In this document: positions 1-7,273 of the stretch, one piece after another
How positions within the stretch are numbered: the first letter of the stretch is position 1
How the letters are laid out: each line of letters starts with the position of its first letter
Source: Halopelagius longus
GTDB lineage: Archaea; Halobacteriota; Halobacteria; Halobacteriales; Haloferacaceae
Direction: 5' to 3'
Length of the DNA stretch: 64,000 nucleotides
Assembly: GCF_900100875.1 (NCBI RefSeq)
Contig: NZ_FNKQ01000002.1
Span: 310,001 to 374,000 of the forward strand
Notes under the pieces: model-generated
What the model was told of the DNA's origin: nothing
The model's input: the letters and a program-made list of their open reading frames with translations, nothing else
The model's database searches: none
Position numbers and translations under genes: made by a program

Positions 1-269
1 AGGCTAATGCCATCTGAACAACTGCAAAGGATTGTCTAAGGACTTTCATACAGTGGGTTCTTTTTATTCGCTTACAACTCACCTCATGAATTGTGACTTG
101 AAACTGTACTTCTCTCAAAGGCCACAGCCTGCTTCACATTGGATTCTTTGATTGAGATAATGGAAACCATTCATAACAAATCCAAAGCGAATGTGACGCC
201 AGCCAGACGCCTTAGAATGGAATCTAAGTGGTAATCACCCCCGAATCTTCTCCTGAGTTCCTCTCTCAA

Positions 270-510
270 TATACAGTACCTTAGCAGGTCGTAGTATACC
301 TTACTGTAGTACCGTACAGCACCGCACCGCATCCTCGGGAGATATTCCGCCTAAACCGCAACCACTACCGCAACAGCACAGCAACCGCCCTATTACAGTA
401 CACTGTTAACAGCTGTAATGACACAGTATGCTGTAACACAGTTTCCTATTATAATAATGGAACTGTAGTAAGTAAACAGTGTCGTTCATTGAAACTCTGA
501 CTGTTAACTA
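270..510. repeat. Cluster of short ACAGT/ACTGT motifs in both orientations
   Basis: Copies of TACAGTA or TACTGTA occur near 272, 302 and 394. The palindrome CTGTTAACAG lies at 403-412, with a further CTGTTAAC near 500. TTACAG near 393 faces CTGTAA near 413, and ACTGT near 462 faces ACAGT near 476. The motifs sit in AT-rich, gene-free DNA. Such clusters are often binding sites for a replication or regulatory protein, but no partner can be named here. Confidence 0.4.
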
Positions 511-625
511 TTAGCACTCTCCCATTTTTAAGGGTAAAAAGCACATATGAGTTAGTGTAACGAAACGTCCTAATAGAGGCTCTACAAGAGGGATTATTGA
601 AAGAAAATTAGATTTCATGACTCCT

Positions 626-653
626 GTCACCCCCACACAAGGCGGGGGATGAC
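626..653. terminator. Strong hairpin, terminator-like
   Basis: GTCACCCCC (626-634) pairs with GGGGG plus TGAC (644-648 and 650-653), leaving a single bulged A at 649 and a nine-base loop. It lies downstream of the leftward gene chain ending at 1066. It could stop or protect that transcript, or one arriving from outside the window. No clear T tract follows on either strand, so the role is uncertain. Confidence 0.35.
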
Positions 654-1065
654 GGTCGTCTACAAACGAATATCTAACCCCAGTGAACAGAAGTAATTAA
701 ACTTAAGCCCTGTTCTACACCTCGAAGGTGTTTTGAGAAGTTAGTACGTTGATTCGAGGTTACAGAGTCTGAAATAGGTGAATAATATTCTGACTGTTGC
801 TATCTCTGGTGCCGTTATGCTGTCTATCCCCCGAGATGCGGTAGCGGATAGTAGAAATGGTCGGAATTATAGAGATATTCCACCTCTAAGATTCCTTCCG
901 CCATTTAAATAGATAAACCAACATATGAACTATACGCAGGGGTCATTCCCTGTCTACCAATCTGGAACGTCACCTGAATATTGAACTCGTCCTCTATTGT
1001 TGATATGGAAAGGTGTGCGGAATCAAGTTCCTTTACCGCTTCACCTTTCCAGAGAAGTAGTTGAA

Positions 1066-1785
1066 TCAGTTTACCTGTTCTTTCACCTGCTTCATACTTG
1101 CGTACCAGTCTACGTCATGACGGTCAGCTATTTCTTTGAACAACGGCTTGTCTCCGTCATGCCGCTCAAATTCTCTTACTTGGATTCGTACCTCATATTC
1201 TTCTGGAGTCTCTATCATCCGATTCTGAGCAACTGCTAAACAACCAAGTGCAAGAGCTATTGGAGCAGAATTCGGTTCCTCGTTATCGTCATCGTCTATG
1301 TTTCCCTTGATATTTCCAAGACGATTGAAAGCGCGAGCATCGACCTTCATAACAAGCCGCTTTGCGTCTCTAACGATAGCATCAGAAAGATTGAGCGTAT
1401 CTCCAAGGGCTTCAGTCAGTGACAGCTTATCCTTAATTGCACTCTTCTTTCCACCGTCTCCGTAGTACCCATGCTGCCACATCCACATCCGCTTCCTCTG
1501 GGCTTTCAAATCTCTTCCATCCATCGCGGTTGTTGGAAGAGGATTTCCATGTGCGTCTTTCCGATTTGCATTGAACGTCGTCTCGCTTGGACGGCGCTTC
1601 CATCCTTGCGACGTTCGACCGCTGATTTCAGGCTCGTCATACCGATGTTTCGGCCTGGTCGCATCGATAAACGCTTCATCAACGCTACCATCGCCTGATG
1701 ATGCTACAACTGGCTGTCCGTCTGCAGTTTTCCCAATCTGTTCACCGACTTCATAGTCATGTCTGTATGTGTTTGTTGTTGACAT
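1066..1785 (-). CDS. TFIIB-like (TFB-related) protein of the integrated element
   Basis: This 239-residue protein shows an order of segments like archaeal TFB but lacks its N-terminal zinc ribbon: the only cysteine is at about residue 182. Residues 60-103 resemble the B-linker region, with KDAHGNPLPT followed by a basic and tryptophan-rich segment (QRKRMWMWQ) where TFB has KDAYGxxL and RLRKWQ. Residues 118-190 resemble the first cyclin repeat (LxLSDAIVRDAKRLVMKVDAR, then APIALALGCLAVAQN). Residues 213-238 resemble its last helices (FKEIADRHDVD). There is no room for a second full cyclin repeat. It is the last gene of the leftward chain, 52 bp after the previous stop. The fold assignment is by eye; a promoter-selecting or host-interfering role is inference. 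Confidence 0.5.
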   Translation of the reverse strand: MSTTNTYRHDYEVGEQIGKTADGQPVVASSGDGSVDEAFIDATRPKHRYDEPEISGRTSQGWKRRPSETTFNANRKDAHGNPLPTTAMDGRDLKAQRKRMWMWQHGYYGDGGKKSAIKDKLSLTEALGDTLNLSDAIVRDAKRLVMKVDARAFNRLGNIKGNIDDDDNEEPNSAPIALALGCLAVAQNRMIETPEEYEVRIQVREFERHDGDKPLFKEIADRHDVDWYASMKQVKEQVN

Positions 1786-1837
1786 GGACCCAACCCCGCA
1801 AGTTCCAACTACGAGGAAAACATCAGGATTTTGCTAT

Positions 1838-2512
1838 CTACCGTGCTTTTCGTCTCGGCTCCTCGATAGTGACGGTCGGGCCACCGAATTGCAAGTCATC
1901 CTCTTCAACAGTTTTCGTGGTGCCTTTTGACCGCTCTCCATCAATGAAACCGACTTCAATGAGTGCCTGACGTACTTCTGCAGGCTTGACATTCCACACT
2001 CTCTTAGGGCCGTCAAGAGTGGCCTTCAGTTCCTTGGTGAGATAGTCCGCAATCTCGTTGGTTCCCATTCCGCAATCAACGTATAGATGGTGCAGAATAC
2101 GTGCATCTTCAAATACTGGTTCTCGTAGGTTCTCAAGTGGGATATCTTCTTCAAAGGGCAGTGATATGGTCTCTCTTGAGACTTCTATATCAAAACTCCC
2201 CTCGTCAGGCAATTGGATTCCATGCAGTTTGACCGCTTTTCCAATCCTGTCTGCATTCGTCCCAATTTCATCGGCCAAATCCTCTTCTGTATTGATTAAC
2301 TCATTGTCCGCTAATTCTCGGAGTTTGTCCCCTGCTGTAGGTTGAAGGAGAGAATCACCTTGGGGGTAGTCGTCATAATCATCTCCGACCAGAGGAAGGC
2401 CTTGGTTGTATCCTAATTCAGGGATAGGAGGGATTGCTTCCTCGACCTCTTTCGGTCGGTTCTCACTGGGGTTGCCATCCCTCTTCCGAGCTTGAGTAAT
2501 CCCTTCGAACAT
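1838..2512 (-). CDS. Helix-turn-helix protein of the integrated element
   Basis: This protein has 224 residues if it starts at the ATG at 2512. That ATG overlaps the upstream stop as TGATG and is preceded by a clear GGAGG a few bases away, so it was preferred to a longer frame opening at 2554. The N-terminal third is acidic and proline-containing. About residues 60-90 (LADNELINTEEDLADEIG) and 130-180 (ARILHHLYVDCGMGTNEIADYL, ending VRQALIEVGFIDG) look like two helix-turn-helix segments of the type seen in haloarchaeal virus and plasmid proteins. It is translationally coupled to the 98-residue gene upstream. The likely role is DNA binding; the target is unknown. Confidence 0.55.
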   Translation of the reverse strand: MFEGITQARKRDGNPSENRPKEVEEAIPPIPELGYNQGLPLVGDDYDDYPQGDSLLQPTAGDKLRELADNELINTEEDLADEIGTNADRIGKAVKLHGIQLPDEGSFDIEVSRETISLPFEEDIPLENLREPVFEDARILHHLYVDCGMGTNEIADYLTKELKATLDGPKRVWNVKPAEVRQALIEVGFIDGERSKGTTKTVEEDDLQFGGPTVTIEEPRRKAR

Positions 2513-2808
2513 CACTCTCCTCCCCCGTAGTTGGAAAGCGGAGTAAGGTACCAAAGACTGGGCTCTCCGAAAGAGGACTCGGGGGCCGCGATTCCGAGTA
2601 CCACGGACCCAGTAGGTAGTTCAACTGTACTGCTATCCTCTATATTGGCCGTAAGAACAGCATACGACTCTTTCTCACCTCCCTCTATAGCAGTCAACTG
2701 AATTGAATTACCCGTATTGTGCTCAATATTTTTGCACTTCAATTCACCTAATTCAGTTATATCGCCAGATTCGACTGTTTTACTAACAGTATTATATTCG
2801 GTAGTCAC
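2512..2808 (-). CDS. Small hypothetical protein of the integrated element
   Basis: A 98-residue, Ser/Thr/Glu-rich, probably beta-rich protein with no motif I recognise. It begins with GTG at 2808, inside the last codons of the 41-residue gene (GTGA overlap). Its own stop overlaps the next start as TGATG. This double coupling is the main support that it is expressed. There is no signal peptide or membrane segment. Confidence 0.5.
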   Translation of the reverse strand: MTTEYNTVSKTVESGDITELGELKCKNIEHNTGNSIQLTAIEGGEKESYAVLTANIEDSSTVELPTGSVVLGIAAPESSFGEPSLWYLTPLSNYGGGE

Positions 2809-2930
2809 GCTTTGTACCCTCGATTGAACGTCTGTCGGTCTGTCTCCTCATTCTTCTCTCTACTCTGTTCATCAGTCTCTTCTCCACAATCGACAACTGT
2901 CTCGTCAATTTCGAACTCTTCAGTTGCCAT
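2805..2930 (-). CDS. 41-residue acidic microprotein
   Basis: The frame starts MATEEFEIDETVV and ends NRGYKA. It is dominated by Glu, Asp, Thr and Lys and has one cysteine. Its ATG at 2930-2928 overlaps the stop of the 56-residue gene (TGATG), and its stop overlaps the GTG start of the 98-residue gene. A GGGGGTGA sequence lies just before the start. The size is too small for family assignment; the evidence is the continuous coupled arrangement. Confidence 0.45.
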   Translation of the reverse strand: MATEEFEIDETVVDCGEETDEQSREKNEETDRQTFNRGYKA

Positions 2931-3100
2931 CAGAACGTCACCCCCTCTTCATTATTCGAAGATTTTTCCGTCAGAAGAGCATGACATGCTTCTCTCACAA
3001 CAACGCCATATGGTACATTCTCATCACCGAATGATTCTTGTCGAGTGGTGCGGAGAAGGTCCTTTTCTTCGGCTGACAATCGAATTCGCTTGTTTCTCAT
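2930..3100 (-). CDS. 56-residue basic N-terminus protein, first gene of the element's leftward chain
   Basis: The frame begins MRNKRIRLSAEEKDLLRTTR, followed by FGDENVPYGVVVREACHALL and an acidic tail. This pattern (basic beta strand, helix, then a VPYG-type turn and helix) resembles short haloarchaeal plasmid and virus proteins that may be ribbon-helix-helix-like. It leads the chain 56-41-98-224 residues, all coupled by overlaps, so a regulatory role over the chain is plausible. The function is not established. Confidence 0.5.
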   Translation of the reverse strand: MRNKRIRLSAEEKDLLRTTRQESFGDENVPYGVVVREACHALLTEKSSNNEEGVTF

Positions 3101-3115
3101 TACTTTCTATGAGGT

Positions 3116-3133
3116 GTGGTCACCAGCGACCAC
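3116..3133. promoter_or_regulatory. Inverted repeat upstream of the leftward gene chain
   Basis: GTGGTC (3116-3121) faces GACCAC (3128-3133) across six bases, immediately upstream of the 56-residue gene. It lies between that gene and the rightward gene at 3320, so it could be an operator for either. No TATA-like element is obvious close to it. Confidence 0.3.
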
Positions 3134-3319
3134 TTCCCTCACTAATGTAGTAGTCAGAGTGCGAAACTCAAAATTGCTCTAAGCGATTCTAAGGCCGTCT
3201 CATTTCTATCGATTTTTGCCTGTAGTCGCTGACGGCTACTATTTGGATTAGAACCCACTATACAAACTTATCCACCAATCTCTACGAACATTCTTGTGTT
3301 ATGGGTGTCAAATACAAGC

Positions 3320-3724
3320 ATGTCTGGTTTAGAAGTGGCCATTATGGGTGCTGTAGCGTCCCAGGTTTCCAAAACTGCGCTTGAATGGTTGCAAAGCCAA
3401 GGGTCTGAAATCAGCGAGGAGGAGTGGAAGCAGGTTGGTTATCAAATCGGGATTGAAATCCAAAGTATCGACAGACAATCTCAGAGGAATCCCGAGGAAC
3501 TCAAAACGTTAGAAAGGGAATTAACCAATGCCGCCAAGGTATATCAGAAACTTGAAATATTTGGTGAGGATTTCGACTTTGATTCAGATGTTGTGTCACT
3601 ATATTCGAATTTGGCAGATATTTGTGGTGAGTGGGCTGTAGATATGAAGTTTAATACATCTATGGAGGAGCACAGAAGTAATTTCGAAGAACTACATAAG
3701 GAATATAAAGAGACGGTAATGTAA
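3320..3724 (+). CDS. Hypothetical helical protein of the integrated element
   Basis: A 134-residue protein starting at MSGLEVAIMGAV; the frame is open from 3296, so a slightly longer product is possible. It is predicted almost entirely helical and acidic, with a short hydrophobic N-terminus and a middle segment of heptad character (PEELKTLERELTNAAKVYQKL). I recognise no family. It is divergent from the leftward chain and has the same low-G+C character as the rest of the element. Confidence 0.5.
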   Translation: MSGLEVAIMGAVASQVSKTALEWLQSQGSEISEEEWKQVGYQIGIEIQSIDRQSQRNPEELKTLERELTNAAKVYQKLEIFGEDFDFDSDVVSLYSNLADICGEWAVDMKFNTSMEEHRSNFEELHKEYKETVM

Positions 3725-4248
3725 GTACGTGTTTCTGCTGAATAGATTCTCTGTATTCAGCACGCTATTTCTATCACGTTCTGAGGTTTCAACAGAGCTG
3801 CCACTACTACTAACGGTCCGCGGTAATGCGGTCTATCTCTCCGAGAATGCGGAGGCTGAGGCGGAGGGAAAGCGAACTAAAGTGAGAGATACGGTGCTCG
3901 TGGAATTCTCCAGGTAGACAAATCGAGTCTGTGGAGATGCTCAGTGGGCTGCCTCACTTGATAAGCGAAATGGGATACTATGAATTACAATCCATCCGAT
4001 ATTACCTGAAATTACCACCAAACAATCTACACAGCCTTGCTTTGCGTGCGTAGGTCTGCGGAGATACCCCCGACAAGGGCTCAAATTCCCTTAGGAAAGG
4101 TAGAATTTCTATTAGGGCGAATTCCTGAGGTAATGAAGCTCCAACACAAGAATTTTGATAGCGTTCAGACGGAGTACACTGTCCTATGAGACATTTCGGT
4201 GGTTGATGGCGTAAAGTTCAACGGTCACAGAAATTCACTTAGGAGAGA
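3725..4248. other. Gene-free stretch between element genes
   Basis: About 520 bp of AT-rich DNA separate the 134-residue gene from the recombinase. One 62-codon frame exists here, but nothing supports its translation. I see no clear repeat, tRNA-like segment or terminator. Confidence 0.4.
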
Positions 4249-4863
4249 TTAGCGCATAGCAGCACCAATCCGCTTCTCTGTGGGAGCATCTAAGTAAGGT
4301 TCAATAGCCGAATAAGATGACCACCCGCCCACAGCCATCATCGTTCTAACGTCTACTGGGTCAGGCCGCTCTACGAGGTGCCACGTAGCCCAAGAGCGGC
4401 GTAAGTCGTGAGAGGAGACATTATTCCAGCGATTGTTCTCGGCCTCCTCAGCAATCGTCTGAGCCGCTTCACGGACCCACCGTCGCACTGAGGACGGTGA
4501 GACAGAGACAAGCGGCTCTTCATCGCTCAGGCCTCGCTCACGGACGTACTTCGAGACATTTCGCTCAGTCTCCTCTGGCATCCAGGCGTCACGCTTCTTC
4601 GGTTTCCCGCCATCTGTATTCTTCCCCGCTATCTCGAATAACCAGCACTCTCCTTCCTCCGACCAACGTATATCTTCCATCGCTACTTTCGGTACTTCAT
4701 CAGAACGCAAACCACACTGAGTCATCAGTTGAATAGCTATCTCGCGTTTCCAATCCACAGTACCTGCTGCGTGTTCTAACTTCGAACATTCGTCCCGTGA
4801 GAGCCAACACTTCACTTGCCCACTACCAGCTTCTTGGAGAGAGACCATACACAAATTGTCCAA
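4249..4863 (-). CDS. Tyrosine recombinase (integrase), catalytic domain only
   Basis: The product is 204 residues, and the catalytic residues are readable: Arg53 in GLRSDEV, His152 and Arg155 in SHDLRRSW, Trp181 in GGWSS at the usual H/W position, and Tyr190 in EPYLD as the nucleophile. Lysines around 88-90 may supply the beta-hairpin lysine. Most phage-type integrases exceed 300 residues, so the N-terminal SAM-like core-binding domain is missing. Either the protein is a minimal integrase of the kind found in some haloarchaeal temperate viruses, or it is truncated. No upstream frame continues it. It lies about 2 kb from the tRNA-Arg that ends the element. The start is taken at 4863; MVSLQEAG at 4848 is an alternative. 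Confidence 0.8.
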   Translation of the reverse strand: MDNLCMVSLQEAGSGQVKCWLSRDECSKLEHAAGTVDWKREIAIQLMTQCGLRSDEVPKVAMEDIRWSEEGECWLFEIAGKNTDGGKPKKRDAWMPEETERNVSKYVRERGLSDEEPLVSVSPSSVRRWVREAAQTIAEEAENNRWNNVSSHDLRRSWATWHLVERPDPVDVRTMMAVGGWSSYSAIEPYLDAPTEKRIGAAMR

Positions 4864-5078
4864 ACTATCTACGTATAGTTTTGGCGGTCATTCCCCCGAG
4901 ACGGCGGTAGTTTATAAACTACTGTGTGCTGAGACGGTGCTCGTAGCCAAGTTGTATAACAAAGTGTCTATGAGGTAGAGGGGGGATTTGTACCCCATCA
5001 AAATCAGATTCAGTAGGTTCTCTATTCCAGCATGGTGGGGGTCCATTATTCCCCGCTACGTGAATGGAATTCTCTCAG

Positions 5079-5525
5079 TCAATCTCTCCAGTTGAAGTCT
5101 TGGTACTGATTGTGGTGCTGGTAGACGTGCCAAGAGCCATTGCCATTTTCACGGTATTCCTCTGCTACGATTGATTCCTGTTCTCTCGCCTGTTCTTTAG
5201 AATTGTACCATCGTAGCTCAACTAACTCAATCGGTCGATATTGTTGTGTAAACTTTGCTGCTCCTGTGAGGCCTCTATTGTGCTCATACAGTCTTTCAAT
5301 TATTCGAATAGATGAACCTACGTAGAACAGACGTTTGCTTGTTAGACCTTCGCCAACTCGGACCATTGGACCCTCATGTGGCTGTTCGATATTAGATATT
5401 TTATTGGGGCACTTGCATTCTATAATATAGACACAGGGTCGTAACCTATCGACAAGATATCTAATTTTATCCATTTGTTCTGATTTTCTCGCTTCTCTGT
5501 CGGGGAGTGGGTAGTTATCGCTCAC
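5079..5525 (-). CDS. GIY-YIG domain protein
   Basis: This 148-residue protein has the GIY-YIG nuclease core. CVYIIEC is the first strand, FYVGSS the second (YIG-like), and R-x5-L-x2-HN follows with the conserved arginine and histidine region. Next come AAKFTQQYRPIELVEL and a QAREQESIV helix that includes the metal-binding glutamate. The first 30 residues are charged. This is a stand-alone domain as in small mobile-element nucleases rather than UvrC. Location beside an integrase suggests a role in the biology of the element, for example DNA cleavage, but the substrate is unknown. Confidence 0.7.
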   Translation of the reverse strand: MSDNYPLPDREARKSEQMDKIRYLVDRLRPCVYIIECKCPNKISNIEQPHEGPMVRVGEGLTSKRLFYVGSSIRIIERLYEHNRGLTGAAKFTQQYRPIELVELRWYNSKEQAREQESIVAEEYRENGNGSWHVYQHHNQYQDFNWRD

Positions 5526-5683
5526 ACTGGTTCACTATCCTCCAACATAATTTATTTTTTCACCAAATACTATGAAGAATACTACCAAGAACACGCCCGA
5601 TATTGACAGGATTGCAACCGTGTACTTCTCATAGGGTCCAAAGATAGGAGAATTTTTGACAGTAGGTGATATTCTATCATATA

Positions 5684-6595
5684 ATGAAAAGTAACCACGA
5701 ACATTATTTCAGTAACTCTTATGAGAATTATATTTTGGACGACGATGACGTAATTGTGTATGAAAAATCAAAGAAACTGGCTAAATATACCGACTATCCT
5801 GGTATGGTCGCTGCAGCAGGTCTTTCTCTTGGAGTACTAGGACTGGGGGTAAATATTCTATCTTACCTTCGTCACTTTTTAGCAAGTGAATTCTCAATAT
5901 TAACATTCATTAACACTACCCCTGCTCCACTTTCAGAGATTATCCGTTTCGGTGGCCTTCTCATAGTGAGCTTTGTTTTCACTACCGCATTGGTTATGGT
6001 TGGTTTGAAATTTCAGTCCACTGCCAAAGGTACTGATATAACTCAAAAGAAATATCGTCTTAATATTCTTGCAAGAGGGCTCTCTAAATTTCATGAAGGT
6101 AGCCACGAACAAGCAATCTCTCAATTATCTAAATTTGATGAATTAGAAAATACGCATATTTCCTCTTTTATTGAATCCAACGTAGAACAGTATCTCAAAA
6201 ACTTAGAGAAGGAAGATAGTGATGAATATCTTGAGAAGACCTTTGAAGATTTCCTCTGTCTGCTTATGGAAGAAGTGTCAAGTAAAAAGACCCCACGTGA
6301 GGCGCAATTAGAAATCATTACTAATTCAGATTCACTTGAGTACTACAATATTCAAAACGAGGACAAACAGCGTTCTGTAACCTACCTCAGTATCATCAAG
6401 GAATCACTTTCTGAACTTGCTCTCAAAAGCTTCGTTCCTAACTTCTGGTTATTATATCTCTGCTCGGCAGTTGTTGGGATTGCAACTTTCAATTTCATAG
6501 ACAAAACCCTCGGTATTCTGACTGTGACTATACTATTAACTGGACTACAAATCCACGATAGGAGGAATAGGACTGGTGAAGAAGATGACCAATAG
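5684..6595 (+). CDS. Hypothetical membrane protein of the integrated element
   Basis: The start is taken at MKSNHEHYF (5684), six codons inside the open frame, giving 303 residues. There are hydrophobic segments near residues 42-63 and 86-107, then a roughly 150-residue polar, acidic, helical middle (about 110-255). One or two further membrane segments lie near residues 260-290, before a charged C-terminus. The topology suggests a cytoplasmic middle domain held between membrane hairpins. I recognise no family. It is the last gene of the AT-rich element before the tRNA. Confidence 0.55.
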   Translation: MKSNHEHYFSNSYENYILDDDDVIVYEKSKKLAKYTDYPGMVAAAGLSLGVLGLGVNILSYLRHFLASEFSILTFINTTPAPLSEIIRFGGLLIVSFVFTTALVMVGLKFQSTAKGTDITQKKYRLNILARGLSKFHEGSHEQAISQLSKFDELENTHISSFIESNVEQYLKNLEKEDSDEYLEKTFEDFLCLLMEEVSSKKTPREAQLEIITNSDSLEYYNIQNEDKQRSVTYLSIIKESLSELALKSFVPNFWLLYLCSAVVGIATFNFIDKTLGILTVTILLTGLQIHDRRNRTGEEDDQ

Positions 6596-6875
6596 AGTAT
6601 GAGTCTGAGAATTCACTGACTGAAGTCGAGTGGTCTGTATATTCAACGCACGTTTTGTGGTCTCAACCCTGTTTGTGGGGATTTCCCCAGGAGCGGTGCA
6701 GTACATTAGGCACATGAGGAAATCCCATCGGCGTGATGCGCCTCATATGTGTGTTGGTTGAGTCAGAGTAAGATACCCGCTGTAGATGGAGAGATTTTTA
6801 TTGGTGGGTACACTGAGTTAGGATGCGAAGGACAGAGAACTGCCAGACGGCATGTGAATGTCCTAAAATAGACGA

Positions 6876-6950
6876 GGGCGCTTAGCTCAGTCTGGACAGA
6901 GTGCTTGGCTTCGGACCAAGTTGCCGTGGGTTCAAATCCTGCAGCGCCCA
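6876..6950 (+). tRNA. tRNA-Arg (anticodon TCG)
   Basis: The acceptor stem GGGCGCT (6876-6882) pairs with AGCGCCC (6943-6949), followed by discriminator A6950. The anticodon arm is CTTGG-CTTCGGA-CCAAG, giving anticodon TCG for CGA codons. The T arm has loop TTCAAAT. CCA is not encoded. The 280 bp before it (6596-6875) hold no gene; an AT-rich stretch near 6862-6870 and another near 6792-6800 could be promoter elements. Base composition rises sharply right after the gene, so it marks the edge of the AT-rich element. Confidence 0.93.
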
Positions 6951-7045
6951 TCATTCTGCGACGAACGAAGTGAGGAGCGAATGATGTACCGCGAAGGATT
7001 TGAACGAGACCGAGGTTCTGCGCGAAGCGCAGGTTCTCGGGCGTA

Positions 7046-7067
7046 GTTCACAATCCTGCAGTGCCCA
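7046..7067 (+). repeat. Degenerate copy of the tRNA-Arg 3' end
   Basis: This 22-bp segment closely matches the T-arm and acceptor end of the tRNA (6930-6950), including CAATCCTGCAGTGCCCA against AAATCCTGCAGCGCCCA. It sits about 100 bp downstream in the same orientation. The interval 6951-7273 has no gene; it holds this remnant and the first copy of the repeat listed at 9831. Such remnants are the usual trace of recombination at a tRNA attachment site. Confidence 0.65.
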
Positions 7068-7273
7068 CTTCTCGATTGGAATCCACTACTAGCGGAGACG
7101 CATCGCTCCCACGTCTCGTGAGACGCATACGGGTTCAACATCGGTACTCACCGCCGGAAACGCACCCGGTCCGCCGTCGATGACCTACCGGTACGTTCGG
7201 CGCTCGGCCGAGGACGGGTCCGGCCCGGAACGGTCAAAAATACGTCGAACGGAACCGTCCTCCGCGACCGCCG

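Larger units (their letters stand above)
1..1065. other. AT-rich stretch without a supported gene
   Basis: No convincing coding frame was found on either strand. The stretch is visibly poorer in G+C than everything after the tRNA and has many stop codons in all frames. It holds a cluster of ACAGT/ACTGT motifs (270-510) and one strong hairpin (626-653), annotated separately. Its position beyond the end of the leftward gene chain suggests a non-coding control or replication region of the integrated element, but that role is inference. Confidence 0.5.

Noticed and set aside
997-1239. 80-codon frame on the + strand
   Set aside because: Mostly antisense to the TFB-like gene, with hydrophobic, low-quality composition and no start signal.
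3729-3917. 62-codon frame after the 134-residue gene
   Set aside because: No ribosome-binding site, no overlap with neighbours and no protein-like pattern; likely chance in AT-rich DNA.
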